Source of the DNA: Lunatibacter salilacus
Lineage (GTDB): Bacteria; Bacteroidota; Bacteroidia; Cytophagales; Cyclobacteriaceae
Length of the DNA: 64,000 bases
Assembly: GCF_009797935.1 (NCBI RefSeq)
Contig: NZ_VOLC01000004.1
Coordinates: forward strand, 1 to 64,000
Reading direction: 5' to 3'
Positions 34,969 through 45,232 of the stretch are shown here, one piece after another. The notes under the pieces were generated by a model. The model did no database searches. It had not been told where the DNA came from and was given only the letters and a program-made list of their open reading frames with translations. A program made the position numbers and the translations under genes. Position 1 is the first letter of the stretch; the number at the start of each line of letters is the position of its first letter.

Positions 34969-37113
34969 ATGTTACCAAATGTTATTAGCAAGTCCATCCT
35001 CTTAGAGGATGGAAGAGAAATTACGATTGAAACAGGTGCGTTGGCCAAGCAGGCCGACGGTGCTGTAGTCGTTAAAATGGGCAAAGCAATGCTTTTGGCC
35101 ACAGTTGTTACCAAAAAAGAAGCCGGCGAAGGTGTTGATTTCCTTCCCATGTCAGTGGATTATCAGGAGAAATTCGCAGCCTCGGGTAAAATCCCAGGTG
35201 GATTTTTAAAGCGGGAAGGCAGACTTTCCGATTATGAAATATTGATCAGCCGACTGGTTGACCGGGCTATTCGTCCGATTTTTCCGGATGATTACCATGC
35301 GGACACCAACATTTCCATTACACTGATGTCTTCCGATGAGGATGTCCTGCCGGATTGTTTGGCAGGCCTTGCTGCGTCAGCAGCCATCGCGGTTTCCGAT
35401 ATACCTTTCAATGGACCCATTTCAGAAGTTCGTGTAGCAAAAATTGACGGCAAGCTTATCCTTAACCCCAAACCTTCCGATCTCAAGAAAGCTACGTTGG
35501 AGCTTATAGTTGCGGGATCTGAGGAGTTTATCCTTATGGTAGAAGGAGAAGGCGACGAAGTCTCCGAGGATGAGATGGTAGATGCACTTCAATATGCCCA
35601 TGAAGAAATAAAGCGTCATTGTCAGGTGCAAAAAGAACTTACGACCCTTGTAGGAAAGGACGTTAAGCGGACATACAACCACGAAACGCACGATGAGGCG
35701 TTGATGGAGAAAATGAAATCCGAATTGTACGATAAGTGCTACGAAGCAGTAAGCCGTCAAATCCCCAATAAAAACGAGCGCTCTGAAATCATCAAGGCAA
35801 TCAAAGAGGGATTTGTTGAAAGCTTGGGCGAGGAACATGGATACAATGCATCGTTGATAGGCCCATACTTCGGTAAAATACACAAGGAAGCAGCTCGAAA
35901 TTTCACGCTTATCGAGAAAAAGCGACTTGATGGTCGTAACCCGGACGAAATCCGCCCGATATGGTCAGTTGTGGATTATTTGCCTTCCGCACACGGATCC
36001 GCCATTTTTACCCGTGGTGAAACTCAGGCTGTCACCACCTGTACACTTGGCACGAAATTGGATGAGCAGATGGTGGACGGAGCGGTCCATTCTGGATATA
36101 ATAAATTTTATTTACACTATAACTTTCCTGGATTTAGTACTGGAGAGGTAAAGATAAACCGTGGACCTGGACGTAGGGAAGTGGGACATGGCAACTTGGC
36201 TATGCGTGCTCTAAAGAGAGTACTTCCTTCCGAAGCCGAAAATCCTTATACCATCCGTATCGTTTCTGATATTCTAGAATCAAATGGCTCTTCATCCATG
36301 GCTACAGTTTGTGCTGGATCGTTGGCCATGATGGATGCTGGTATACCGATCAAATCGGCTGTTACCGGGATTGCGATGGGAATGATTTCCGATCCGAAGA
36401 CAGGAAATTACACCATCTTGTCCGATATCTTGGGAGATGAAGATCATTTGGGTGATATGGACTTCAAGGTAACAGGCACTGCCAAGGGAATCACTGCTTG
36501 TCAGATGGATCTAAAAGTGGAAGGTTTGGACTATAATGTGCTGAAAGAAGCGCTTTACCAAGCCAAAAAAGGAAGGCTCCACATTTTGGATGAGATCACT
36601 AAAACTTTGGCTCAACCGAACGCTGAATATAAACCTCATGCTCCAAGGTCTAAAAACATGGAGATTCCGAAAGAACTTATCGGGGCTGTCATCGGACCAG
36701 GTGGTAAAGTGATTCAGGAAATCCAAAAGGATACCGGAGCCACGATCATCATCGAGGAATCAGACAACAAGGGTAAAATAAATATTTTCTCCAACAATCA
36801 GGAGTCCATGGATGAAGCCATCAGCAGAATCCGGGCCATTGTAGCACAACCGGAGATAGGCGAAGTTTATACAGGTAAGGTAAAAAATATCATGCCTTTT
36901 GGTGCTTTTGTCGAATTTATGCCTGGTAAAGATGGTTTACTTCATATTTCCGAAATCAAATGGGAAAGGTTGGAAACGATGGATGGCGTGTTGGAGTCCG
37001 GTGAGGAAATTACCGTGAAACTCATAGACGTGGATAAAAAGACAGGAAAATATAAACTTTCCAGAAAAGTTTTGCTTCCTAAAGGTGAAAAATCCGATAA
37101 ATCGTCCCAATAA
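34969..37113 (+). CDS. pnp: Polyribonucleotide nucleotidyltransferase
   Basis: The 714-residue protein has two RNase PH-like domains ([13 protein letters not shown] near the start; [43 protein letters not shown] and [26 protein letters not shown] in the second), the helical linker, a KH domain ([20 protein letters not shown]) and an S1 domain ([20 protein letters not shown]) near the C terminus. It is the 3'-5' phosphorolytic exonuclease of RNA decay. The length is normal. Confidence 0.96.
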   Translation: MLPNVISKSILLEDGREITIETGALAKQADGAVVVKMGKAMLLATVVTKKEAGEGVDFLPMSVDYQEKFAASGKIPGGFLKREGRLSDYEILISRLVDRAIRPIFPDDYHADTNISITLMSSDEDVLPDCLAGLAASAAIAVSDIPFNGPISEVRVAKIDGKLILNPKPSDLKKATLELIVAGSEEFILMVEGEGDEVSEDEMVDALQYAHEEIKRHCQVQKELTTLVGKDVKRTYNHETHDEALMEKMKSELYDKCYEAVSRQIPNKNERSEIIKAIKEGFVESLGEEHGYNASLIGPYFGKIHKEAARNFTLIEKKRLDGRNPDEIRPIWSVVDYLPSAHGSAIFTRGETQAVTTCTLGTKLDEQMVDGAVHSGYNKFYLHYNFPGFSTGEVKINRGPGRREVGHGNLAMRALKRVLPSEAENPYTIRIVSDILESNGSSSMATVCAGSLAMMDAGIPIKSAVTGIAMGMISDPKTGNYTILSDILGDEDHLGDMDFKVTGTAKGITACQMDLKVEGLDYNVLKEALYQAKKGRLHILDEITKTLAQPNAEYKPHAPRSKNMEIPKELIGAVIGPGGKVIQEIQKDTGATIIIEESDNKGKINIFSNNQESMDEAISRIRAIVAQPEIGEVYTGKVKNIMPFGAFVEFMPGKDGLLHISEIKWERLETMDGVLESGEEITVKLIDVDKKTGKYKLSRKVLLPKGEKSDKSSQ

Positions 37114-37202
37114 TCTTAATTAAGTTCGAAATAATACCAGCGGTTGAACTTATTTAAAGTTTACTTCTGTTATTTAGTGAGTCAAAAAAATCAGATACTT
37201 GA

Positions 37203-38066
37203 ATGAGGCAGCTTAAAATTAGCAAACAGATTACCAACAGAGAAAGTCAATCTCTGGACAAATACTTACAGGAAATAGGAAAGGTGGATCTTCTCACCGC
37301 TGATGAGGAAGTCGTATTGGCTAAAAGAATCAGAGAAGGAGATCAACTTGCCTTGGAAAAGCTCACAAAAGCCAACCTCCGGTTTGTGGTATCTGTTGCC
37401 AAACAGTATCAAAATCAGGGCTTGTCCTTGGGTGATTTGATCAATGAAGGTAATTTGGGCTTGATTAAAGCTGCACAGCGATTTGACGAAACCCGTGGGT
37501 TTAAGTTCATCTCTTATGCCGTGTGGTGGATCAGACAGTCCATCCTTCAGGCACTTGCAGAACAGTCCAGAATAGTTCGACTGCCCCTTAACCGGGTAGG
37601 TTCACTTAACAAAATCAGCAAAACCTTTTCGGAGTTGGAGCAGAAATTTGAAAGAGAGCCATCTCCGGAGGAATTGGCCGAAGTGCTGGAAGTGACTGCC
37701 GGCGAAGTGGTGGATACCATGAAAATTTCCGGTAGGCATGTATCCATGGATGCTCCGTTTGTCCAAGGTGAAGAAAACAGCCTTTTGGATGTGTTGGAGA
37801 ATGACGGGGAAACCAAGCCGGATGACGGACTGATGAACGATTCCCTTCGCAAAGAAGTGCAACGTGCGCTGTCTACGCTTACCCAGCGTGAGGCAGACGT
37901 CATTACGCTGTACTTTGGACTGAACGGTGAACATGCCATGACGCTTGAGGAGATAGGGGAGAAATTCAACCTTACCAGAGAGCGGGTTCGGCAAATCAAA
38001 GAGAAAGCAATCAGAAGGCTAAGACACACGTCGAGGAGTAAAACCCTCAAGCCTTATCTGGGATAA
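37203..38066 (+). CDS. rpoD: Primary sigma factor of the Bacteroidota RpoD/SigA type
   Basis: The 287-residue protein is the short Bacteroidota primary sigma. It has region 1.2 ([30 protein letters not shown]), region 2 ([61 protein letters not shown]), region 3 and region 4 ([14 protein letters not shown] helix-turn-helix, [17 protein letters not shown]). The long N-terminal region 1.1 and non-conserved insert of proteobacterial RpoD are absent, as normal in this phylum. It recognises TTTG/TAnnTTTG promoters, several of which are visible in this window. Confidence 0.93.
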   Translation: MRQLKISKQITNRESQSLDKYLQEIGKVDLLTADEEVVLAKRIREGDQLALEKLTKANLRFVVSVAKQYQNQGLSLGDLINEGNLGLIKAAQRFDETRGFKFISYAVWWIRQSILQALAEQSRIVRLPLNRVGSLNKISKTFSELEQKFEREPSPEELAEVLEVTAGEVVDTMKISGRHVSMDAPFVQGEENSLLDVLENDGETKPDDGLMNDSLRKEVQRALSTLTQREADVITLYFGLNGEHAMTLEEIGEKFNLTRERVRQIKEKAIRRLRHTSRSKTLKPYLG

Positions 38067-38091
38067 GTACTTATTTTCATAGCATACGGAG

Positions 38092-38119
38092 AGAGGGGTA
38101 GTTGCTACCCCTCTTTTTT
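38092..38119 (+). terminator. Intrinsic terminator after the sigma factor gene
   Basis: AGAGGGGTAG pairs perfectly with CTACCCCTCT around TTG and runs into Ts. Confidence 0.92.
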
Positions 38120-38229
38120 GTACCCGCTAACGTTAAAATTCGTTAACAACGGACATTTTCATTGAGGGTGGAGCGTTGTTTATTTTATAAAAATCGCAAA
38201 ATTTGCCATTCTTTTAAAAAGCAGTATAC

Positions 38230-39174
38230 ATGAGTGAGGAAATAGAAAAGATAAAGGTATTGATTATTGGATCGGGTCCGGCCGGATATACTGCCGCCAT
38301 TTACGCGGCAAGAGCTGGTCTTAATCCGGTTTTATATACGGGAATCCAACCCGGAGGTCAATTGACCATTACCAATGATGTGGAAAACTATCCGGGATAT
38401 CCGGATGGGGTCATGGGACCTGAAATGATGGAGGACTTCCGAAAGCAGGCGGAACGGTTTGGAACCGATGTACGCTTTGGATTGGTGACCAAGGTTGATT
38501 TTGATTCGCAGCCGCATAAAGTAACCGTAGACGATTCGCAGGAAATATTGGCAGAAACTGTCATAATATCCACCGGAGCATCTGCCAAGTGGCTCGGACT
38601 TGAAAGTGAGACCCGTCTCAATGGGAAAGGAGTATCAGCTTGTGCCGTATGTGACGGATTTTTCTTCAAGGGATTGGAAGTGGCAATAGTAGGGGGTGGC
38701 GACACTGCGTGTGAAGAAGCATCTTACCTGTCAAATATTTGCAGTAAAGTGTATATGATCGTCCGAAGAGACGAACTGCGGGCCTCTCAGATCATGCAAA
38801 ACAGGGTGATGAAAAATCCAAAGATAGAAATTCTCTGGAATCATGAGACTGTCGAAATCCTGGGAGAGGAAGAAGTGACGGGAGTCAAACTGAAAAACAA
38901 CAAGACCAACGATATTTATAACCTGGCAGTTGGGGCGTTTTTTGTGGCCATAGGACATCAGCCAAACACGGAGGTATTTCAGCCTTTTATCAAGATGGAT
39001 GAAAACGGCTATATTCAAACTATTCCCGGGACCACGAAAACAAATATTCCCGGTGTGTTTGCCTGTGGCGATGCCCAAGACCATGTCTACCGGCAGGCAG
39101 TTACAGCCGCGGGTACGGGTTGCATGGCCGCTTTGGATGCGGAAAGGTATTTATCTGAGCACGAACTATCCTAA
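38230..39174 (+). CDS. trxB: Thioredoxin-disulfide reductase
   Basis: The 314-residue flavoprotein has the FAD dinucleotide fold (VLIIGSGPAGYTAAIYAARAG), GGQL, the redox CxxC in VSACAVCDGFFFKG, the NADPH fold (VAIVGGGDTACEEA) and the closing GVFACGDAQDHVYRQAVTAAGTG. It reduces thioredoxin with NADPH. The M23 peptidase gene follows three bases later, so the two may be co-transcribed. Confidence 0.95.
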   Translation: MSEEIEKIKVLIIGSGPAGYTAAIYAARAGLNPVLYTGIQPGGQLTITNDVENYPGYPDGVMGPEMMEDFRKQAERFGTDVRFGLVTKVDFDSQPHKVTVDDSQEILAETVIISTGASAKWLGLESETRLNGKGVSACAVCDGFFFKGLEVAIVGGGDTACEEASYLSNICSKVYMIVRRDELRASQIMQNRVMKNPKIEILWNHETVEILGEEEVTGVKLKNNKTNDIYNLAVGAFFVAIGHQPNTEVFQPFIKMDENGYIQTIPGTTKTNIPGVFACGDAQDHVYRQAVTAAGTGCMAALDAERYLSEHELS

Positions 39175-39177
39175 TTC

Positions 39178-40215
39178 GTGTTCATGGACCCAAACTGGCG
39201 AAACTGTTTCATCTTAGTTTTCCTTTGGATTTTGCCGGGAATAGCGATAGGGCAGGTTAATCAGCGGATAATCAAGAAATCCAATACCCAAGACAGAACC
39301 ACTCCAGATCAAAAAAATATTCATCCCTTTGACGTACAGGAGTATTTATACAATTTACAAAAAGGAACGGATTCTTTAATTTTCACAGGAAACGTGGATC
39401 TTAAAAAGCGTCTTTCAATCGTCAACGAGGATACGCTTTCTATCGTATGGGCACCCACCAACCAATTGGTACAGGTGTCTGAACAAATTCTGATTGACAG
39501 TATTTGGGTGACGGCTTTTGAGTATTATGCTTCCTGGGATAGCAAGAAGATTGACATTTATGATTTTGATCCAAAAGGCTTCTTGGACACCATACCTATC
39601 CGTTTGTACGAACCACAATCTGGTTCGCTTTGGAGCATGCCCCTGAAGGACAGTAGGCTAAGTTCGGATTTTGGATTTCGCAGGTACCGTTGGCATCATG
39701 GGGTGGACTTACGGTTGACTACCGGAGATGATGTTTACAGTGCTTTTGACGGCATTGTGCGTATGGCTTCCTATGACCGGTATGGATACGGTCATTTTGT
39801 ATTGGTCAGACATCGGAATGGATTGGAAACACTGTATGGACACCTGTCTAAAACCCTTGTGAGTGTGGGGCAGGAAGTACGCTCCGGGGATGTTATAGGG
39901 CTTGGTGGAAGTACTGGAAGAAGCACTGGCCCACACCTTCATTTTGAAGTCCGGTATAAAGGACTTTCCATGAACCCGGGAGATATGTTTGATTTTAACG
40001 ACCACAAACTGAAACAGTCCATTTTTACACTTACTTCCCAAAATTTTGAACATGTCCTCAAAATGAGGGAGGCCATTGTCCATCGGGTAAGAAACGGGGA
40101 AAACCTGTCGGTAATTGCAAGAAGGTATGGGGTGTCCGTTTCTCATATCACCCGGATGAATAATATTTCCACCAGCGCTGTACTTAGAGTTGGGATGGGA
40201 CTGAAAATTAGATAG
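39178..40215 (+). CDS. M23 peptidoglycan endopeptidase with LysM domain
   Basis: The 345-residue protein has a signal sequence (residues about 8-24, LVFLWILPGIAIG). A LytM/M23 domain spans residues about 150-270 with HHGVDL (Zn ligands), VLVRHRNGLETLYGHL and GRSTGPHLHFEVR. A C-terminal LysM follows (HRVRNGENLSVIARRYGVSV, TRMNNISTSAVLRVGMGLKI). Metal-binding residues are all present, so it is probably an active peptide cross-link hydrolase in the periplasm. Start is GTG at 39178 or ATG at 39184. It lies between trxB and bshB1 on the same strand. Confidence 0.88.
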   Translation: MFMDPNWRNCFILVFLWILPGIAIGQVNQRIIKKSNTQDRTTPDQKNIHPFDVQEYLYNLQKGTDSLIFTGNVDLKKRLSIVNEDTLSIVWAPTNQLVQVSEQILIDSIWVTAFEYYASWDSKKIDIYDFDPKGFLDTIPIRLYEPQSGSLWSMPLKDSRLSSDFGFRRYRWHHGVDLRLTTGDDVYSAFDGIVRMASYDRYGYGHFVLVRHRNGLETLYGHLSKTLVSVGQEVRSGDVIGLGGSTGRSTGPHLHFEVRYKGLSMNPGDMFDFNDHKLKQSIFTLTSQNFEHVLKMREAIVHRVRNGENLSVIARRYGVSVSHITRMNNISTSAVLRVGMGLKIR

Positions 40216-40222
40216 ATAAGGT

Positions 40223-40942
40223 ATGAACAAACTTGATATACTGGTAATAGCAGCGCATCCTGACGATGCGGAGCTCTCTTGCTCCGGAACAATCGCATCC
40301 CATGTGGCAAAGGGACTAAAAGTGGGTATCCTAGATCTTACGCAAGGGGAAATGGGAACTCGGGGAACGCCCGCCATTCGGCTGGAAGAATCCGATGTTG
40401 CTGCGAAGATATTGGGCTTAAGTGCCAGGGAAAACCTCGGTTTTGCTGATGTGTTTTTCACGGAGGATAGGGAACATCAAGTTGCCATTGCGCGGATTAT
40501 CCGAAAATACCGGCCTGAAATCGTATTGGCCAATGCCGTAGCCGACCGCCATCCCGACCATGGAAAGGGTGGCAGTCTGGCAACCAAAGCCTGCTTTGTC
40601 AGCGGCCTCCGAATGCTGGAAACGGAGTGGGATGGCAAAGCTCAAGAAGCTTGGAGGCCTAAAGCGGTCTACCACTACATACAAAACAATTACATTGAAC
40701 CGGATTTTGTCGTTGACATCACGCCTTTCTGGGACACCAAAAAGGCCAGTATTATGGCATTCAAGTCCCAGTTTTTTGATCCCAATAGTAAGGAGCCCGA
40801 AAGCTTTATTTCAAGCCCTGACTTTATGGATTTTATTGAGGCAAGAGCCAAGGAGTTTGGCCACAAGATTTCCGTCAAATATGGGGAAGGTTTTACCGTC
40901 GAACGTGTGGCGGGGGTTGATAATCTGTTTAACCTCATCTAA
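40223..40942 (+). CDS. bshB1: Bacillithiol biosynthesis deacetylase BshB1
   Basis: The 239-residue PIG-L/LmbE-type zinc deacetylase shows VIAAHPDDAELSCSGTI, LTQGEMGTRGTPAIRLEES, NLGFADVFF, RPEIVLANAVADRHPDHGKG and FKSQFFDP, which match BshB1 closely. It removes the acetyl group from GlcNAc-malate to make GlcN-malate, the second step of bacillithiol synthesis. Bacteroidota commonly make this thiol, so its position after trxB fits a thiol-redox theme. The 3' end (last codons and stop) is duplicated about 70 bases downstream. Confidence 0.92.
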   Translation: MNKLDILVIAAHPDDAELSCSGTIASHVAKGLKVGILDLTQGEMGTRGTPAIRLEESDVAAKILGLSARENLGFADVFFTEDREHQVAIARIIRKYRPEIVLANAVADRHPDHGKGGSLATKACFVSGLRMLETEWDGKAQEAWRPKAVYHYIQNNYIEPDFVVDITPFWDTKKASIMAFKSQFFDPNSKEPESFISSPDFMDFIEARAKEFGHKISVKYGEGFTVERVAGVDNLFNLI

Positions 40943-41095
40943 GGGAAGCAATTAATTAGGAATTAAAAATTACGAATTACGGGGGGGGCATAATTTGTTT
41001 AACCTCATCTTAGGGAAGCTTTTAATTACGAATTACGAATTACGGTTGGGTTAATGATCAATTACGAATTAACCATTAACAATTATCCATTAAGG
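40915..41095. repeat. Duplicated bshB1 tail plus AATTACG repeat tract
   Basis: The end of bshB1 and its stop (TTTAACCTCATCTAAGGGAA) recurs at about 40995-41020 with one substitution. Both copies run into AATTAATTA/AATTACGAATTACG words that repeat down to 41075. The arrangement looks like slippage or recombination between the short repeats. No gene lies here. Confidence 0.7.
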
Positions 41096-41725
41096 AGCAA
41101 GGCGTTTGAGCGTCCAAGAACTGTCAGGCATAAGGGTGTATAGTATCCTGTCATGAAGTCTTGCGGGGCCTCCTTGCCAGAATTCGATTTTTTCAGGCAT
41201 CAGGCGAAATCCACCCCAATGCGGAGGTCTTTTTAGCTCTTCTGAGGCAAACCGGGCTTCCATGGCTTCTTTTCTCTTTTCCAGAAAGTCCCTGTCAGGG
41301 ATTTCCTCGCTTTGTGGGGAGGTCCAGGCACCGATTTGGCTTTCTAGGGGTCGGGAAAGGAAGTATTCATCGGACTCTGCCTCGGAGATCTTTTCTACGG
41401 AACCTTCTATTCTTACCTGCCTTTCCATTTCAGCCCAAAAAAATGTGATCGCAGCAAAGGGATTCGCAAGCAATTCCTGACTTTTTTTGCTTTGGTAATT
41501 GGTGAAAAAAACAAACCCCAGATCCACCCCTTTCAACAAGACAATCCGGGAGGAGGGACGGTTTTCCGGGGTAACAGTCGACAAATGCATGGCATTCGGC
41601 TCATTGATACGGGCATCAATCGACTCCTTCATCCAGGATTTAAATTGTTCTATAGGGTTTGAATCAACCTTATTTATTTCTAATATTTTGGAAGAATACT
41701 CCTTTCTTAAGCCTGCTATTTTCAT
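41090..41725 (-). CDS. pdxH: Pyridoxine/pyridoxamine 5'-phosphate oxidase
   Basis: The 211-residue FMN split-barrel protein carries RPSSRIVLLKGVDLGFVFFTNYQSKKSQELLANP, AITFFWAEMERQVRIEGSVEKI, SRPLESQIGAWTSPQS and the C-terminal LMPEKIEFWQGGPARLHDRILY, all PdxH signatures including the FMN and PLP contacts. It makes pyridoxal 5'-phosphate, the cofactor also needed by the racemase at 9.7 kb. It is divergent from the AlgH-like gene; the 84-base gap is AT-rich. Confidence 0.95.
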   Translation of the reverse strand: MKIAGLRKEYSSKILEINKVDSNPIEQFKSWMKESIDARINEPNAMHLSTVTPENRPSSRIVLLKGVDLGFVFFTNYQSKKSQELLANPFAAITFFWAEMERQVRIEGSVEKISEAESDEYFLSRPLESQIGAWTSPQSEEIPDRDFLEKRKEAMEARFASEELKRPPHWGGFRLMPEKIEFWQGGPARLHDRILYTLMPDSSWTLKRLAP

Positions 41726-41809
41726 TATTTTATTTATTTTTCCTTTATACTAATTTAAAAATGTAAAGATATTGGAATTAAATTTTTTTGCTTTATCTTA
41801 TGCCCTCTA

Positions 41810-42394
41810 ATGAAAAGAAATTTAATGAATGTTAATTCAAACATACCGCCATCGTCAGGATGTTTATTAATATCCGAACCCTTTCTACAGGATGAAAATT
41901 TCGTTAGATCCGTCATCTTGCTGTGTGATGCCAATGAAAAGGGATCCTTCGGTTTGATATTGAACAAGCTTTCCATGTTTAAGTTGGGCGACCTGCTTGA
42001 GGGGATGTCCAACCTGGAATCCGAGGTGTATGTAGGCGGACCGGTGGAGCAAAACACACTACATTTTATTTATTTTGGAGAGAAAATGTTGGAAGGAAGT
42101 GTGCAGTTGGGTAACCAATTATGGTGGGGGGGAGATTTTACGGAGTTGGTCGAAAAGCAGAAACTAGGTGTGGTTGACTTGGAAAACTTCCGTTTTTTTA
42201 TCGGGTATTCGGGCTGGTCCGAGGGACAGTTGGATGCTGAGCTGGAGCAAAACTCCTGGATTATTTGCAATAATCACTCTACAAGGAATATTTTCTTTTC
42301 CGATCCGGACGAACTATGGCGTGATATTTTGAAGAATATGGGGGGGGATTATCAGGTTCTGGCAAATTATCCCATAGACCCAAGACTTAATTAA
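41810..42394 (+). CDS. AlgH/YqgE family (UPF0301) protein
   Basis: The 194-residue protein matches UPF0301/YqgE along its length: GCLLISEPFLQDENFVRSVILLCDANEKGSFGLILNK, SEVYVGGPVEQNTLHFIY, FRFFIGYSGWSEGQLDAELEQNSWI and the end LWRDILKNMGGDYQVLANYPIDPRLN. It is cytoplasmic. Its role remains uncertain despite the historic alginate-regulator name. It precedes the DUF349 gene, which has its own promoter. Confidence 0.92.
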   Translation: MKRNLMNVNSNIPPSSGCLLISEPFLQDENFVRSVILLCDANEKGSFGLILNKLSMFKLGDLLEGMSNLESEVYVGGPVEQNTLHFIYFGEKMLEGSVQLGNQLWWGGDFTELVEKQKLGVVDLENFRFFIGYSGWSEGQLDAELEQNSWIICNNHSTRNIFFSDPDELWRDILKNMGGDYQVLANYPIDPRLN

Positions 42395-42405
42395 ATCAAA
42401 ATCAC

Positions 42406-42413
42406 TACTTTTG
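42406..42413 (+). promoter_or_regulatory. -7 promoter element of the DUF349 gene
   Basis: TACTTTTG matches TAnnTTTG perfectly and lies 38 bases before the chosen ATG (42452). No good TTTG was found at -33. Confidence 0.55.
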
Positions 42414-42451
42414 TTTTAGAGCAAAATCGGAAGCAAGTACGCTTGACACTT

Positions 42452-44737
42452 ATGGAGAATGACAAAGAAATGTCTGAAGAAGACAAAAAGGTGACCCAAT
42501 CGGTAAATGAAACCACCGAAACGGGTAATAGTAAAAAATCAACAGACGAAACGCCTGAGACTGTTGCGGAAGATAATCAAGAAGGGATAGTGAATGAAAG
42601 CCCTGAAGAAAAGAAACCGGAAGTCGCTTCGGAAGATAATCCGGCGGCGGAAAGCGGTGAAACGGTGGCTGAGGAAGACGCAGTGACAGCATCTCCCTCA
42701 GATGCGGCGACTGAAGAATCCGTAGCCGCAGTGAAACAGGAAGCGGAATCGAAAGAAACACCAAAATTCGCGGCAGAAGACAGTGAGCATCCGGAAGTAG
42801 ATGAAAGGCAGGAATCTAGTTCTAAACCTAACACAGACATAGTAGCCGAGGATAACGCTGAGGTGGTTGCTGAAGGAAAGCAGGAAGTCGCTGTAGATGA
42901 TAAATCCGAAGTGAAAGCGGAAGGCAAGACTAAAGCAGAAGAAGGCGGGTCAGTGGCAGCTAATGCCAAAGACGATGCTTCTGCAGAAGAAGGCCACGAC
43001 GAAGACTCCTCAGATGGGGAAGATGAAGCACCGGATTTCAGTGAATATTCGAAAAAACAGTTGGTTCAAGAGATAAAGGAGGTTTTAAAGGAAGAAAACC
43101 TTATAAAGCATGAGCGAAAAGCGTCCGATCTGAAAGGGATCTATGAAGAACTCTATCAGAAGGAAAAGGAGGCAGCGCTGGAACTTTTTACGGCTGATGG
43201 TGGAGCGGCGGATGATTTTGCCTATAGGGGCGACGACCTCGATAAGGAATTTTTTACTTTAATCCATGACTTTAAGGAAAGACGCAGTAAGCAATTCCGG
43301 GAAATAGAACGATCAAAGGAGCGGAATGCCGTTGCCAAAAACCTAGTTCTCGACAAACTGAGAGAACTGGTGGATAGTGAGGAAACTACTTCAAGTATTG
43401 ACGGGGTCAAGGCCATTCAGGAGGAATGGAAGAGCATAGGACCTGTTCCCGGCAATCAGAATAAAAACCTGTGGGCCTCATTTAATGCCCTCATGGACCG
43501 GTATTATGACAACAGAAGTATTTACTTCGAGTTGAAGGAACTGGATCGGAAGAAGAATCTGGAACATAAACTGGAGATCTGCGAAAAGGCGGAGGCCTTG
43601 GTAGAGTTGGAGGACTTGAAAGATGCGATCAAGTCGCTAAATGATCTTCATGAGGAATTCAAACACCTGGGCCCTGTGCCCCGGGAGGAGCAGGAGAAGG
43701 TCTGGCAACGCTTTAAGGCGGCCTCCGACCAGGTTTATTCCCGTAGAAAGGATTACTATGACGAGCAGAAGGTAGCGCTGAAAGGCAACCTGGATCTTAA
43801 GCTGGCCCTGATCGAGAAACTGGAACCCTTCAAGGATTTCCGTGCCGAACGCATCAAAGACTGGAATATCAAGACTAAGGAAATGCTTGCCATCCAAAAG
43901 GAATGGGAAACTATTGGACCAGTTCCCAGAGAAAATGGGAAGGAGATAAACAGGGCCTTTTGGGGACTATTCAAGCAGTTCTTTAACCACAAGAATCACT
44001 TCTTCAAAGAGCTGGATGAGGTAAGAAAGGTTAACAAGGACAAGGCGGAAGCGTTAATTGCGGAAGCCGAAAAACTGAAAGACAGTACCGAGTGGAAAAA
44101 TACCGCCAACGACCTGATCGGCCTACAGAAGGAATGGAAGGATCTTGGCCCCATGCCGGAAAAAATACGGGATGACCTGTACCACCGCTTTAAAGCCGCT
44201 TGTGATTCCTTTTTCCAAAGCAGAAGGAGTAGCAACAAGGAAGCCAATCTGGAGTTTGATGATAATTTAAAGCAGAAGGAAGCGATCTGCAAAAAGATCG
44301 TAACGGAAGCCAAGGCAGGCAAAGACCTTAGCACAGATACGCTGGAGGACTATATCAAAGCCTACAACGAGATCGGGTTTGTTCCGCGGAAGAGCATCAA
44401 GGACATTGCGGCCAAGTTTACTGCTGCCGTCGACGAATACGTGGCTAATCTCGGTGTGGATGGACAGGACAAGGACGAATTTCTGTTTCGCCTTAACCTC
44501 AACAAAATCCAAACAGATCCCAACGGTGCCCGGGTGCTTAACAAAAAGGAGCACGGAATCAGAAAGCAGATTTCGGATTTGGAGAACAACATCACCCTTT
44601 GGAGAAACAACCTGGAATTCTTTGCCGCATCCAAGACGGCGGATAAGCTGAAAAATCAGTTTGACGAGAAAATCGACAAGGCAGAGCAGGAGGTAGACCG
44701 TCTGAAGAAAAAACTTTCGATCATCCGGGAATTTTAA
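42452..44737 (+). CDS. DUF349 repeat protein with acidic low-complexity N terminus
   Basis: The product of about 761 residues has two parts. Residues 1 to about 195 are Glu/Ala/Ser-rich with irregular repeats of (V/A)AEDN and EVVAEGKQEV-type words, presumably disordered. From about 195 the chain is helical, with at least five DUF349 units, each with the signature W-x-x-(I/L)-G-P-(V/M)-P (EEWKSIGPVPGNQNKNLW, HLGPVPREEQEKVWQRF, EWETIGPVPRENGKEINRAFW, EWKDLGPMPEKIRDDLYHRF, YNEIGFVPRKSIKDI), and a coiled-coil C terminus. Related DUF349 proteins occur throughout Bacteroidota; function is not established. ATG at 42452 is preferred over TTG at 42443. Confidence 0.88.
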   Translation: MENDKEMSEEDKKVTQSVNETTETGNSKKSTDETPETVAEDNQEGIVNESPEEKKPEVASEDNPAAESGETVAEEDAVTASPSDAATEESVAAVKQEAESKETPKFAAEDSEHPEVDERQESSSKPNTDIVAEDNAEVVAEGKQEVAVDDKSEVKAEGKTKAEEGGSVAANAKDDASAEEGHDEDSSDGEDEAPDFSEYSKKQLVQEIKEVLKEENLIKHERKASDLKGIYEELYQKEKEAALELFTADGGAADDFAYRGDDLDKEFFTLIHDFKERRSKQFREIERSKERNAVAKNLVLDKLRELVDSEETTSSIDGVKAIQEEWKSIGPVPGNQNKNLWASFNALMDRYYDNRSIYFELKELDRKKNLEHKLEICEKAEALVELEDLKDAIKSLNDLHEEFKHLGPVPREEQEKVWQRFKAASDQVYSRRKDYYDEQKVALKGNLDLKLALIEKLEPFKDFRAERIKDWNIKTKEMLAIQKEWETIGPVPRENGKEINRAFWGLFKQFFNHKNHFFKELDEVRKVNKDKAEALIAEAEKLKDSTEWKNTANDLIGLQKEWKDLGPMPEKIRDDLYHRFKAACDSFFQSRRSSNKEANLEFDDNLKQKEAICKKIVTEAKAGKDLSTDTLEDYIKAYNEIGFVPRKSIKDIAAKFTAAVDEYVANLGVDGQDKDEFLFRLNLNKIQTDPNGARVLNKKEHGIRKQISDLENNITLWRNNLEFFAASKTADKLKNQFDEKIDKAEQEVDRLKKKLSIIREF

Positions 44738-44750
44738 GCCGCTCATTGTT

Positions 44751-44780
44751 AGGGGGATATTATATCCCCCTTAATTTTCC
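44751..44780 (+). terminator. Intrinsic terminator of the DUF349 gene
   Basis: AGGGGGATAT pairs with ATATCCCCCT around one base and is followed by TAATTTT. Confidence 0.8.
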
Positions 44781-44790
44781 TTACCATTTG

Positions 44791-44822
44791 CTTGATTGCT
44801 TCGGTATAGACGGCTATATTTG
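44791..44822 (+). promoter_or_regulatory. Promoter of tRNA-Thr
   Basis: TATATTTG at 44815-44822 is a perfect TAnnTTTG element. CTTG at 44791-44794 (20-base spacing) or TTTG at 44787-44790 could be the -33 box. The tRNA starts 72 bases downstream. Confidence 0.65.
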
Positions 44823-44894
44823 CATCGCATTTAAGGAAAAGAATCGCTTTTCTTTTGCAAAATCCCGCCATTAAATGGGATACCAGGATAAAAA

Positions 44895-44967
<73 letters not shown>

Positions 44968-44977
44968 CTTGATTATC

Positions 44978-45014
44978 AGGCACTTACAAGTTCATTCTTG
45001 TAGGTGCCTTTTTC
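44978..45014 (+). terminator. Intrinsic terminator of tRNA-Thr
   Basis: AGGCACTTACAAG pairs with CTTGTAGGTGCCT (one G-T pair) around a six-base loop and is followed by Ts. Confidence 0.9.
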
Positions 45015-45232
45015 ATTTGCACAAGATTTGCACAAAAGAAGTTATCAAAACTTTAAAATTCGTGAAATTCATGGGAATGAATAAGTACAAATCTGCACGA
45101 AAAGGTGTTATATCGGTATTTGGCTAATCGTTAGTTTTTTAGTTTAACTTCGTTTGATGGTCTCTTTAAAATCATTTTTTTGGAAATGAATCAGAAATTT
45201 TTAACTTTATTCAAATTAAATATTTAATAGAG

